64,000 bases of DNA from Lolium rigidum (taxonomy: Eukaryota > Streptophyta > Magnoliopsida > Poales > Poaceae): contig NC_061510.1 of NCBI RefSeq assembly GCF_022539505.1, positions 273,119,687 through 273,183,686 of the forward strand, given 5' to 3'. The notes below the pieces were generated by a model. It saw only the letters and a program-made list of their open reading frames with translations. It did no database searches and was not told the DNA's origin. Positions 1 to 10,530 of this stretch are shown in pieces. Both the position numbers and the translations under genes were made by a program. The stretch's first letter is position 1. Each line of letters opens with the position of its first letter.

Positions 1-994
1 TACTACATGTAGCATTTCCCGATTCCAACCATATAACAATTTAACGAAGAAGATTCAACCTTCGCCATGAATACTATGAGTAAAGCCTAAGGACATATTT
101 GTCCATATGCAACAGCGGAGCGTGTCTCTCTCCCACACAATGAATGCTAGGATCCATTTATTCAAACAAAAATAAAAACAAAAACAAACCGACGCTCCAA
201 GCAAAGCACATAAGATGTGACGGAATAAAAATATAGTTTCAGGGGAGGAACCTGATAATGTTGTCGATGAAGAAGGGGATGCCTTGGGCATCCCCAAGCT
301 TAGACGCTTGAGTCTTCTTAGAATATGAAGGGGTGAACCACCGGGGCATCCCCAAGCTTAGAGCTTTCACTCTCCTTGATCATATTGCATCATTCTCCTC
401 TCTTGATCCTTGAAAACTTCCTCCACACCAAACTCGAAACAACTCATTAGAGGGTTAGTGGACAATAAAAATTAACATGTTCAGAGGTGACACAATCATT
501 CTTAACACTTCTGGACATTTCATAAAGCTACTGGACATTAATGGATCAAAGAAATTCATCCAACATAGCAAAAGAGGCAATGCGAAATAAAAGGCAGAAT
601 CTGTCAAAACAGAACAGTCCGTAAAGATGGATTTTATTGAGGCACCAGACTTGCTCAAATGAAAATGCCCAAATTTAATGAAAGTTGCGTACATATCTGA
701 GGATCACGCACGTAAATTGGCTTAATTTTCTGAGCTACCTACAGGGAGGCAGGTCCAAATTCGTGACAGCAAAGAAATCTGAAACTGCGCAGTAATCCAA
801 ATCTAGTATGAACTTTACTATCAAAGACTTTACTTGGCACAACAAAACACAAAACTAAGATAAGGAGAGGTTGCTACAGTAGTAAACAATTTCCAAGACT
901 CAAATATAAAACAAAAATACTGTAGTAAAAACATGGGTTGTCTCCCATAAGCGCTTTTCTTTAACGCCTTTCAGCTAGGCGCAGAAAGTGTATA
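1..994 (-). other. Element A 3' non-coding region
   Basis: No ORF of note. The reverse complement aligns by eye with 41042-41990 of element C and 20490-21350 of element E. Shared marks are a GGGAGACAACCCAT block just after the ORF stop (reverse complement at about 935-955), a repeated CTAAGCTTGGGGATGCCC motif (about 290-360), and a block encoding nothing around 440-700. The region keeps recognisable identity among copies whose ORFs differ, so it may hold element functions such as packaging or priming signals; that is inference. Confidence 0.7.
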
Positions 995-2137
995 TCAAGT
1001 ATTATCAAGAGACGAAGTATCAACATCATAATTTGTTCTAATAATAGAATCATAAGGTAACTTCATTATTTTTCTAGGGAAGTGTTCCATACCTTTCTTG
1101 AGAGGAAATTGATATTTAATATTACCTTCCTTCATATCAATAGTAGCACCAACGGTTCGAAGAAAAGGTCTTCCCAATATAATGGGGCAAGATGCATTGC
1201 ATTCAATATCCAAGACAACAAAATCAACGGGGACAAGGTTATTGTTAACCATAATATGAACATTATCAACTCTCCCCAAAGGTTTCTTTTTAGCATTATC
1301 AGCGAGATTAACATCCAAATAACAATTTTTCAATGGTGGCAAGTCAAGCATATCATAGACTTTCTTAGGCATAACAGAAATACTTGCACCAAGATCACAT
1401 AAAGCATTACAATCAAAATCATTGACCCTCATTTTAATGATGGGCTCCCAACCATCTTCTAACTTCCTAGGAATAGAGGTTTCAATTTTTAGTTTCTCTT
1501 CTCTAGCTTTTATGAGAGCATTTGTAATATGTTTTGTAAAGGCCAAATTTATAGCACTAGCATTAGGACTCTTAGCAAGTTTTTGTAAGAACTTTATAAC
1601 TTCAGAGATGTGGCAATCATCAAAATCTAAATCATTATGAGCTACAGCAATGGGATCATCATCCCAAAGGTTGGAAAAAATTTCAGCAGTTTTATCACAG
1701 GCAGTTTCAGCAGTTTTAGCAGTTTCGGGTAATTTTGCGCGCTTTGCACTAGGAGTAGAAACATTGCCAACACCAATTATTTTACCATTAATAGTAGGAG
1801 GTGCAACAACATGTGAATCATTAGCATTGCTAGTGGTGGTAATAGTCCAAACTTTAGCTACATTTTTCTCTTTAGCTAGTTTTTCATTTTCTTCTATATC
1901 CCACCTAGCACGCAATTCAGCCATTAATCTTATATTCTCATTAATTCTAACTTGGATTGCATTTGCTGTAGTAACAATTTTATTTTCAATATCCTTATTA
2001 GGCATAACTTTCAATTTTAAAAGATCAACATCAGAGGCAAGTCTATCAACTCTAGAAGCAAGAATATCAATTTTATCAAGCTTTTCCTCAACAGATTTGT
2101 TAAAAGCAGTTTGTGTACTAATAAATTCTTTAAGCAT
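995..2137 (-). CDS. Element A gag C-terminus and retropepsin-like aspartic protease
   Basis: A 380-residue open frame. The first third is a coiled-coil-like segment rich in K, E, D and L heptads. A low-complexity A/T/K linker follows. The C-terminal half is a retroviral-type aspartic protease: the active-site strand reads ALCDLGASISVMP (about residues 258-270), and a later CPIILGRPFLRT matches the ILGRPFL flap and core motif of plant Gypsy proteases. Such proteases cleave the Gag(-Pol) polyprotein inside the virus-like particle. The frame ends in a stop with no RT following. The stop region (SLDNT) matches the end of the unrelated ORF of element C (PFDNT), marking a shared 3' boundary. It overlaps the upstream gag frame by about 120 bp in a different phase. 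Confidence 0.8.
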   Translation of the reverse strand: MLKEFISTQTAFNKSVEEKLDKIDILASRVDRLASDVDLLKLKVMPNKDIENKIVTTANAIQVRINENIRLMAELRARWDIEENEKLAKEKNVAKVWTITTTSNANDSHVVAPPTINGKIIGVGNVSTPSAKRAKLPETAKTAETACDKTAEIFSNLWDDDPIAVAHNDLDFDDCHISEVIKFLQKLAKSPNASAINLAFTKHITNALIKAREEKLKIETSIPRKLEDGWEPIIKMRVNDFDCNALCDLGASISVMPKKVYDMLDLPPLKNCYLDVNLADNAKKKPLGRVDNVHIMVNNNLVPVDFVVLDIECNASCPIILGRPFLRTVGATIDMKEGNIKYQFPLKKGMEHFPRKIMKLPYDSIIRTNYDVDTSSLDNT

Positions 2138-3051
2138 AGCTTCAAGTCCAGGGGTGTGTTCCTATTATTATTGTAAGAATTCCCATAAGAATTAGCATAA
2201 CCGTTACCATTATTATAAGGATATGGCCTATAGTTATTACTAGAATTGTTCCGATAAGCATTGTTGTTGAAATTATTATTTTTAATGAAGTTTACATCAA
2301 CATGTTCTTCTTGAGCAACCAATGAAGCTAACGGAACATTATTAGGATCAACATTAGTCCTATCATTCACAAGCATAGACATAATAGCATCAATCTTATC
2401 ACTCAAGGAGGAGGTTTCTTCAACAGAATTTACCTTCTTACCTTGTGGAGCTCTTTCCGTGTGCCATTCAGAGTAATTTATCATCATATCATCAAGAAGC
2501 TTTGTAGCCGCCCCCAAAGTGATGGACATAAAGGTACCTCCAGCAGCTGAATCCAATAAATTCCGCGAAGAAAAATTTAGTCCCGCATAGAAGGTTTGGA
2601 TGATCATCCAAGTAGTCGAGTCCATGGGTTGGGCAATTCTTTACCAAAGATTTCATTCTCTCCCATGCTTGAGCAACATGTTCATTATCTAATTGTTTAA
2701 AATTCATTATGCTACTTCTCAAAGATATAATTTTAGCAGGAGGATAATATCTACCAATAAAAGCATCCTTACATTTAGTCCATGAAAATCAATACTATTC
2801 TTAGGCAGAGATAGCAACCAATCTTTAGCTCTTCCTCTTAATGAGAAAGGAAACAATTTCAATTTAATAATATCACCATCTACATCCTTATACTTTTGCA
2901 TTTCACATAGTTCAACAAAATTATTAAGATGGGCAGCAGCATCATCGGAACTAATACCGTAAAATTGCTCTCTCATGACAAAATTCAAGTAAAGCAGGTT
3001 TAATTTCAAAGAATTCTGCCGTAGTAGCGGTGTGGAGCAATAGGTATGCAT
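2017..3051 (-). pseudogene. Element A gag (Retrotrans_gag type), frameshifted
   Basis: Three overlapping minus-strand frames together read as a plant Gypsy Gag. The N-terminal piece (about 3051-2750) contains LKLFPFSLRGRAKDWLLSLP, the hallmark W-L-x-L-P region of the capsid-like Retrotrans_gag family. The next piece (about 2722-2600) gives LRSSIMNFKQLDNEHVAQAW. The third (about 2625-2060) gives TFYAGLNFSSRNLLDSAAGG and an N/Y-rich tail. At least two frame changes are needed (around 2770 and 2620), and another joins the tail to the protease frame. No CCHC knuckle is evident in the N/Y-rich tail. The gene is therefore broken, but the family assignment is secure. Confidence 0.75.
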
Positions 3052-3336
3052 AGGAAATCATTATTATTTGTGGTTGTGAAGTCACACAACTTAGTATTTT
3101 CAGGGGTAGCCATTTTAGCAATAGTAAATAAAGCAAACTAGATAAAATAAATGCAAGTAAACTAATTTTTTTGTGTTTTTGATATAGCAAACAAGACAGT
3201 AAATAAAGTAAAACTAGCAACTAATTTTTTTGTGTTTTGATATAATGCAGCAAACAAAGTAGTAAATAAAATAAAGCAAGACAAAAACAAAGTAAAGAGA
3301 TTGGATTGTGGAGACTCCCTTGCAGCGTGTCTTGAT

Positions 3337-3354
3337 CTCCCCAGCAACGGCGCC
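3337..3354 (-). other. Primer-binding site of element A (tRNA-Asp type)
   Basis: On the minus strand the sequence reads GGCGCCGTTGCTGGGGAG, 13 bases inside the LTR end at 3368. It matches the 3' end of plant tRNA-Asp (complement TGGCGCCGTTGCCGGGGA) except for one internal mismatch and the lost first T. Confidence 0.75.
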
Positions 3355-3367
3355 GTAGAAACAGTCT

Positions 3368-4686
3368 TGATGCGTGCAGCCGACACACGTCCGTTGGGAA
3401 CCCCAAGAGGAAGGTGTGATGCGTACAGTAGCAAGTTTTCCCTCGTAAAGAAACCAAGGTTTATCGAACCAGGAGGAGCCAAGAAGCACGTTGAAGGTTG
3501 ATGGTGGCGGAATGTAATGCGGCGCAACACCAGGGATTCCGGCGCCAACGTGGAACATGCACAACACAACCAAAGTACTTTGCCCCAACGAAACAGGTGA
3601 GGTTGTCAATCTCACCGGCTTGTCTGTAACAAAGGATTAACCGTATTGTGTGGAAGATGATTGTTTGCAGAAAACAAGTAAAACAAGTATTGCAGTAGAT
3701 TGTATGCGATGTAAAGAATAGGACCGGGGTCCACAGTTCACTAGAGGTGTCTCTCCCATAAGATAAAAGCATGTTGGGTGAACAAATTACAGCCGGGAAA
3801 TTGACAAATAGAGAGGGCATAACAATGCACATACATGTCATGATAAATATAGTGAGATTTAATTGGGCATTACGAAAAAGTACATAGACCGCTATCCAGC
3901 ATGCATCTATGCCTAAAAAGTCCACCTTCAGGTTATCATCCGAACCCCTTCCAGCATTAAGTTGCAAAACAACAGACAATTGCATTAAGTATGGTGCGTA
4001 ATGTAATCAATAACTACATCCTTAGACATAGCATCAATGTTTTATCCCTAGTGGCAACAAGACATCCACAACCTTAGAACTTTATGTCACCGTCCCGGAT
4101 TTAATGGAGGCATGAACCCACTATCGAGCATAAATACTCCCTCTTGGAGTTAAGAGCAAAAACTTGGCCAGAGCCTCTACTAATAACGGAGAGCATGCAA
4201 GATCATAAACAACACATAGGTAATAGATTGATAATTAACATAACATAGTATTCTCTATCCATCGGATCCCGACAAACACAACATATAGTATTACGGATAG
4301 ATGATCTTGATCATGTTAGGCAGCTCACAAGATCCAACAATGAAGCACAATAAGGAGAAGACAACCATCTAGCTACCGCTATGGACCCATAGTCCAGGGG
4401 TGAACTACTCACTCATCACTCCGGAGGCGACCATGGCGGTGAAGAGTCCTCCGGGAGATGATTCCCCTCTCCGGCAGGGTGCCGGAGGTGATCTCCAGAA
4501 TCCCCCGAGATGGGATTGGCGGCGGCGGCGTCTCAGTAAGGTTTTCCGTATCGTGGCTCTCGGTACGGGGGGGTTTCGCGATGGAGGCTTTAAGTAGGCG
4601 GAAGGGCAACGCGGGGGGCCACACGAGGGCCCCACACGCCAGGCTGGCGCGGCCAAGACCTAGGCCGCGCCGCCCTAGTGTGGCGG
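3368..4686 (-). repeat. Element A 5' LTR, downstream part
   Basis: The LTR ends in CA at 3368 (seen as TGATGCG on the plus strand). The segment aligns with 38840-40159 and 43910-45233 of element C. It is cut at 4686 by element B; the rest of the LTR is at 18232-18511. Its ORFs, for example 3461-3985 and 3214-3615 on the minus strand, recur in every LTR copy in shifting frames and are not treated as genes. Confidence 0.85.
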
Positions 4687-5574
4687 TGTCGGGGGGAAGA
4701 CCCCGGGTAGGGCAATGGACGCAGAGCAGCCGGCTGGCCACTGGCCGGCTCGCGGCAAAGGCCGGCTGAGGAGCAGCCGGCTGGCGCCGTGGCCGGCTGG
4801 TCCGGAAGCCGGCTGGCTCTAGGTCCTAGTCGGCCCGGCTACGGCCGCCAATGCTGTAGCTGGGCCGGCTTCTACAAGCCATATCCGACTGGAGGTCTGT
4901 ACCTCAGACCGACTCGAGGCTGGCGAGTCTTGCACTGGAAGGAACCGGGCTGGTGATCCGGGTTCCCAAAGTCCACGCTGACTTCATCTTCCGTAAAGCA
5001 CGGGGCACTGTGGAGCAATAGTGCCACGCGCCGGACAGGCCATCATGGCCAACGACGATCCGTACTGGCTACAGTGGCTGACGGCGACAGGGGCACTTCC
5101 TCTCCATACCACTGACCTTGGCAGCTCGGATGGGACAGGCCATGAGGCCTCAACGGCTCCTGACGTCACCGCCTCGGGAAGGAGCGGAAGCCGGAGCCGG
5201 CCAAGCCGGCCAGTAAACTATAGGGTCTTATATGTAAAGTGCCGGTGCCTATATAAGCCGCACTACCCCCTCTCGTGTAGGGGATCGATCATTCTCACTT
5301 CATTCCACCCTTAGCGCTGCCCTGTGAGAGAGACCATCGTCTCCCTTAGCCTCCCAGGAGCAGCTGGACACAGCTCTAGGAGCACCATTGTACTGTGTGA
5401 TATCATATACACTCTAGCAGGAGTAGAGGTTTTACCTCCATCGGAGGGCCTCGAACCTGGGTACGTCGCCGTGTCGCTCGTGCCCATACCCGCTTCCGGA
5501 TACCGCCGTGAGATCTCTCAGGGACCACCTTCGATTAGCCACACTATGGCATATGCCGTGACGATACCACGACA
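4687..5574 (+). repeat. Element B 5' LTR
   Basis: 888 bp, TGTCGGGG to ACCACGACA. A TATA box (CTATATAAG) lies at about 5249-5257, followed by a CT-rich stretch likely to hold the transcription start. The copy at 17344-18226 is nearly identical. Confidence 0.93.
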
Positions 5575-5576
5575 TT

Positions 5577-5594
5577 TGGCGCCCACCGTGGGGC
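5577..5594 (+). other. Primer-binding site of element B
   Basis: TGGCGCCCACCGTGGGGC, two bases after the LTR, a primer site commonly seen in plant Gypsy elements. I cannot name the tRNA with certainty. Confidence 0.7.
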
Positions 5595-7780
5595 CTTCAG
5601 CATCCTCGGCCGGTGTCTTCATCCGGACGGGCCTCACCATCACCACCGGCGAGCGAGTCGCTTCGGGCTTGATCCGGAGATTCGGCTCCTCGACTCGCGT
5701 CGCCGACAACGCTGGCTGCTTCGCCGACCGGCCCTTCCCAGCCGGCGGCAGCGTCATCTCCTTCGGCGGCCACGACGTCTACGTCGCCACCGTCGCACCG
5801 CCGCGCTACCCGCGGCAGGTGCTGCGCTGCGCCAGCCCTCCTCCGCGAGCAGGCAGCAGCGCTCCCGCCAGCCCCGCCGTCGTGCAAGTTATGATGGCTG
5901 GCGAGGAGTTCCCCTCCAAGTCCACGCGCGTCCGTGGCCCCGACCTGGAGCGCGACGTCGGCGGGCACGCATCCGCATCAGGCGCAAAGGCGCCACCACC
6001 ACCATCCCGGCTGGAGCAAGTCCGGGCAAAGCTGAGCACTCCGCTCACCACCGGCAACGATGCCGCCGCCGTTGAGGCCGACCTGGAGGCGCACCGCGTG
6101 CTCCTCCTCAAGCAGACCGAGGAGCTGGCTGCTGCTAAGCGCCAGTGGGACATCACCCAGCGCGAGTACAACCGCGCCCACGGCCTCACCCCGGCGGCGA
6201 CAACCACAGCCGAGCCGGCCAGATCCGCCGCAGAGGCCGCGACCTAGGCGCCGAGATCGACCGCGACGGCGCGGACGAGCCGGCTCCATCAATGGAGCTG
6301 CCCATCTACAACACCCCCGACAAGAACATGCTCGCGGCCGAAGCTGCCGCAGAAGAGCTGCACCGCCTCGAAGGCGAAGAGTTACGCCGCCAGACTACGC
6401 GGGTGACTGAGTTGGTGAAGGCTGCCAACAAGCGGTCGAAAGACCCCAGTGCACGCCCGAGACCCTAGAGCTTCTCACGCTCGTGGTGCCGCGAGCAACG
6501 CCGGAGATACGGCCGAGTCCACCTCCCCGGCACCAAGCCGGCGCAACGACTCCCGCGCCACGCACGCAACCTCAAGCCGGCCGAGCCACCAACCGGGCGG
6601 CGGCAGCAGCCGCAGCCGGGCCCCACCGAGCCGGAACCGGGAGCAAGACTCCGAGCCTCGACGCCCTCACCGGCCGGCTCCGGGCCGGCCGGTGCTCGCC
6701 AGCCGGCCCACTCCCGGCCGGGCCCGCGCATCGAGCCAACCGACGCCGGGACCGCCTCGACCGGCTGGTTCAATCCCGCATCGCGGAAGAAGAAGGGCCA
6801 GCCGGCCCAAAGTGCTTCGGGCCGCGGATCCTCAACGAGCCCATGGTCGACGGCTTCCAGCTCCCGCGCGACACCCCCAAGTACGACGGCACCGCCAAGC
6901 CGGAAGACTGGCTGCTGGACTACTCCACGGCAGTCGGCATCGCCAAGGGCAACAAGCGCTGGGCGGTGCGCTACTCCCCCTCATGCTGCTCGGCTCCGCC
7001 CGCACGTGGCTCAACAACCTGCCAGCCGGCAACATAAACAGCTGGCTGGACTTCGAAGCCGCCTTCATCAGCAACTTCACCGGCACCTATCGCCGGCCGG
7101 GTCGCCCTCAACAGCTTGAGATGTGCAAGCAGGGCCCGGACGAGAAGGATCGCGCGTACCTAACGCGCTGGTGCGAGATGCGCAACTCCTCGTGAGGGCG
7201 TGCACGAGATGCAAGCCATCGGCTTCTTCATGGGAGGCTGCCGGCCCAACACCATGCCTGTGGCACAAGCTACGCCGCAGCCGAGCCCAAGACGATGGCC
7301 GCCTTGATGGTCATCGCAGACAAGTACGCGCTGGCAGAGGAAGCCGGCAAGGCGCCGGCTGATATTTCACCGGCCCCAGCAAGACGGGACAACAACAAGC
7401 CGGCTGAGCACAAGCCGGCCGATGGCGGCTCACATGGCAGCCGGCGGGACAACTACCGCGGCAAGCGCCACAGCGACCAGCCGGATCGCCGGTACGGTTC
7501 CGCCCATGTGGCAGCCGTGTCGGACAACGCGGCAAGCGGCAGCCGCCGCCAGAAGCAAACAGACCGGCAATGGAAGCCGAAGTACACCTTCGAGCAGATG
7601 CTCGACTCGCCGTGCAAGTACCACAGCGGCAAGAACCCCTCCAACCACACCACCCGCGACTGCCACTTCATGAAGCGGCTGACGAGCGGTGAACCCCTCC
7701 CGCCCCCACCCCCGCCTCCTCCAGCCGGCGGGCCGGGTGGTCAAGGCGGCGCGAGAACGCCAACCTCGAGCACCACGAGG
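5583..7780 (+). pseudogene. Element B gag, multiply frameshifted
   Basis: The N-terminal frame runs after the PBS to a stop at 6247 and includes a charged coiled-coil (about 6020-6190). The capsid-like core is split between frames: GFQLPRDTPKYDGTAKPEDW (about 6850-6910), then LLGSARTWLNNLPAGNINSW (about 6985-7045), then LMVIADKYALAEEAG (about 7305-7350). It ends with a zinc-knuckle-like CKYHSGKNPSNHTTRDC (about 7612-7665) and a poly-proline run. The RTWLNNLP and KYDGTAKPEDW motifs are typical of grass Gypsy Gag. At least four frame changes are required. Confidence 0.8.
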
Positions 7781-7788
7781 CTAACCAA

Positions 7789-8640
7789 GTGCAACATGGC
7801 CGATATCTGGCCGAAGATGCTACCTACATCATCTTCACCTCCGAGCCCGAGGACAAGACGAGCCAGCAGAGCCGTTCCCTCGAGGTCAACGCGGTCATAC
7901 CGCCGGTCCCCCAGTACCTAAACTGGTCAGAGCAGGCCATCACCTTTGATCGCCGCGACACACCGGCTGTTCTGCCGAAGCCGGGCAGCTACGCCATGGT
8001 CCTCGACCCCACCATCGGCACAACCCGGCGCAGCGTGCGTTTTTCGCGCGTCCTCATCGACGGCGGCAGCAGCATCAACATCCTCTACCGCGACACCGCC
8101 CGCAAGCTGGGCATCCAGGAGGCCGAGTTGCGCCCCACCCCCACCGTCTTCCATGGCATCGTGCCAGGCCACTGCTGCCAGCCGATTGGCCGGATCACAT
8201 TGGAGGTGATGTTCGGGAAGCCGGATCACTTCCGCACCGAGAGAATCGAGTTCGAGGTGGTGGACCTCGTGAGTCCCTACCACGCGCTCCTGGGCAGGCC
8301 GGCCCTGACCAAGTTCATGGCGGTGCCCCACTATGGGTACCTGAAGATGAAGCTGCCTGGCCCAAAGGGGGTCATCACCATAGCCGGCGACTATCGCCGC
8401 TCCATGGACTGCGCCACGCAGAGCTCCAAGATGGCCCAGACACTGGTCATCGCCACCGAGAAGCAGCTCATCCACGACGCCGTTGCCCTCGCCAAGGCGG
8501 CGCAAACAGGCATGCCGGCTGCAGGCAACCCGGCTGGGACTACTCACTTCCAGCCGGCCGACAACACCAAGAAGATCCTGCTGGACCCGGCGCAGCCGGA
8601 CAAGTACGTCACCATCGGTGCCGGCTTGAGCAGGAAATAG
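7789..8640 (+). CDS. Element B aspartic protease domain and linker to RT
   Basis: Open frame of 283 residues in the pol series. The active-site motif is RVLIDGGSSINILY (about residues 93-106), the DGGSS variant usual in this group of grass Gypsy elements, with a downstream HALLGRPALTKFMA (about residues 165-178). The C-terminus leads toward the RT (DNTKKILLDPAQPDKYVTIG). A stop (TAG, 8638-8640) falls between protease and RT where the family normally reads through, so this copy cannot make an intact polyprotein. Confidence 0.8.
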   Translation: MQHGRYLAEDATYIIFTSEPEDKTSQQSRSLEVNAVIPPVPQYLNWSEQAITFDRRDTPAVLPKPGSYAMVLDPTIGTTRRSVRFSRVLIDGGSSINILYRDTARKLGIQEAELRPTPTVFHGIVPGHCCQPIGRITLEVMFGKPDHFRTERIEFEVVDLVSPYHALLGRPALTKFMAVPHYGYLKMKLPGPKGVITIAGDYRRSMDCATQSSKMAQTLVIATEKQLIHDAVALAKAAQTGMPAAGNPAGTTHFQPADNTKKILLDPAQPDKYVTIGAGLSRK

Positions 8641-9467
8641 GAAAGCGAGCTCACCAGCTTTCCTCCGTGAGAATCGGGACATCTTCGCATGGACTCCAAG
8701 AGACATGCCGGGTGTGCCGAGGGAGTTGGCTGAGCACCACCTCCACGTCCGGCCCGACGCCAAGCCGGTGAAGCAGCCTCTCGGGCGCTTCGCCGAAGAA
8801 TGAAGGAAGGCCATCGGTGAAGAAATCGCCCGGCTGCTGGCAGCCGGCTTCATCATGGAAGTGCTGCACCCGGACTGGTTGGCAAACCCGGTCCTGGTTT
8901 TGAAGAAGAACGGCTCCTGGCGCATGTGTATCGACTACACCAGCATCAACAAGGCGTGCCCGAAGGACCCCTTCCCCCTGCCGCGCATAGATCAAGTCAT
9001 AGACTCGATCGCCGGGCTGTGAATTGTTGTCTTTTCTAGATGCCTATTCAGGCTACCACCAGATTCCTTTGAATCCGGATGATCAAATAAAGACTTCGTT
9101 CATTACCCCGTACGGGGCTTACTGCTACACGACTATGCCGTTCGGCTTGAAAAATGCAGGCGCCACCTACCAAAGGTGCATGCAAAAATGTTTGCAGGAT
9201 CAAATCGGTAGAAACGTTCACGCATATGTGGATGATGTCGTTGTAAAAACCAAGGAGATGCCTACCCTCCTTGATGACCTGAGAGAAACCTTCACCAATC
9301 TGAGAAGATTTCGGATGAAGCTCAACCCGGCCAAATGCACATTCGGCGTGCCAGCCGGCCAACTCCTGGGCTACCTCGTCTCTCGCCGAGGAATCGAAGC
9401 CAACCCGGAGAAGATCGGTGCCATCGAGAAAATGGAGCTGCCGCAGGTGCCTCAAGGACGTCCGTAG
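8641..9467 (+). pseudogene. Element B reverse transcriptase, broken
   Basis: The RT fingers region is encoded at about 8690-9020 (CIDYTSINKACPKDPFPLPR), with a stop at 8802-8804 and a further stop near 9022. From 9024 the frame gives LSFLDAYSGYHQIPLNPDDQ, FGLKNAGATYQRCMQ and the catalytic YVDDVVVKT (about 9226-9252), then the thumb region KLNPAKCTFGVPAGQLLGYL. YVDD and the surrounding motifs identify a Ty3/Gypsy RT. Another frame change at about 9450 leads to the RNase H part. Confidence 0.85.
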
Positions 9468-9540
9468 TTCGCCGGCTGCCTGGCTTCCTTGAGCCGCTTC
9501 GTCGGCCCGGCTGGGGGAGAAGGCACTCGCCTCGTATCAA

Positions 9541-10530
9541 TTGATGAAGAAGGCGGACAAGTTCGTTTGGTCACCGCGAGCGGATGAAGCCTTCCGTGAC
9601 TTAAAGCGCGTGCTCTCAACCGCGCCAATCCTTGCAACGCCGGGTTCAATGGAGCCGATGCTGTTGTACATCGCAGCCACCAACCGAGTGGTTAGCGTTG
9701 TCCTGGTGGTGGAGCGCAAAGAAGCCGAAAACAGAGAGCAGCTGGTCCAGCGCCTGGCCTATTACCTCGGCGAAGTGCTCTCCCGATCGAAGCAAAACTA
9801 CCCCCACTACCGGAAGGTCACCTACGTCGTCTACATGGCAGCCAAGAAGCTCAAGCACTACTTCCAAGAGCACCCCATCGGGGTGGTAGCCACAGCCGCC
9901 CTTGGCGGAAATCATCGGCAGCAAGGATGCCAACGGCCGGGTTGCCAAGTGGGCCCTGGAGCTAGCCGCCCACACCATCCTCTACGAGCCACGCACAGCC
10001 ATCAAGTCGCAGATCCTCGCGGACTTCTTCGTCGACTGGGCTGAGATGCAATATCCGCCGCCCGTGCCGGATTCCACACATTGGAAGATGCACTTCGACG
10101 GCTCGAAGATGCGCAACGGCTTGGGAGCCGGCATCGTCATCACCTCTCCCAAGGGAGACCGACTGGACTACGTCCTACAGATCCACTTCGCCGCATCCAA
10201 CAACGTGGCGGAGTATGAAGCGCTCATTCATGGGCTGAAGCTGGCCAAGGAGATTGGCGTGCGTCACATACTATGCTTCGGCGACTCCGACTTGGTCATA
10301 CAACAAGCATCTGGCGACTGGGACGCGAAGGACGCCAACATGGCATCATACCGCTTCCATGTCCAGCAGCTATCCGGCTTCTTCGACGGCTGCGAATTCC
10401 ACCATGTGCCACGGGCAAACAACGAGGCGGCTGACGCCTTGTCCAAGATTGGCTCAACCCGCCAAGCCATCCCGCCGGGAATCGCCTTGGCGGTTATCAA
10501 GAAGCCGTCCATCATACCGTCACCGGATTC
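9541..10530 (+). pseudogene. Element B RNase H domains
   Basis: The first RNase H-like domain is in the frame starting at 9541 (DEAFRDLKRVLSTAPILATP, then SRSKQNYPHYRKVTYVVYMA). The frame shifts near 9890. The second domain, an archaeal-type RNase H typical of this group, follows from about 10080: MHFDGSKMRNGLGAGIVI, NNVAEYEALIHGLKLAKE, FGDSDLVIQQ and ANNEAADALSKI give the D-E-D-D active-site set. It is continuous with the integrase frame. Confidence 0.85.
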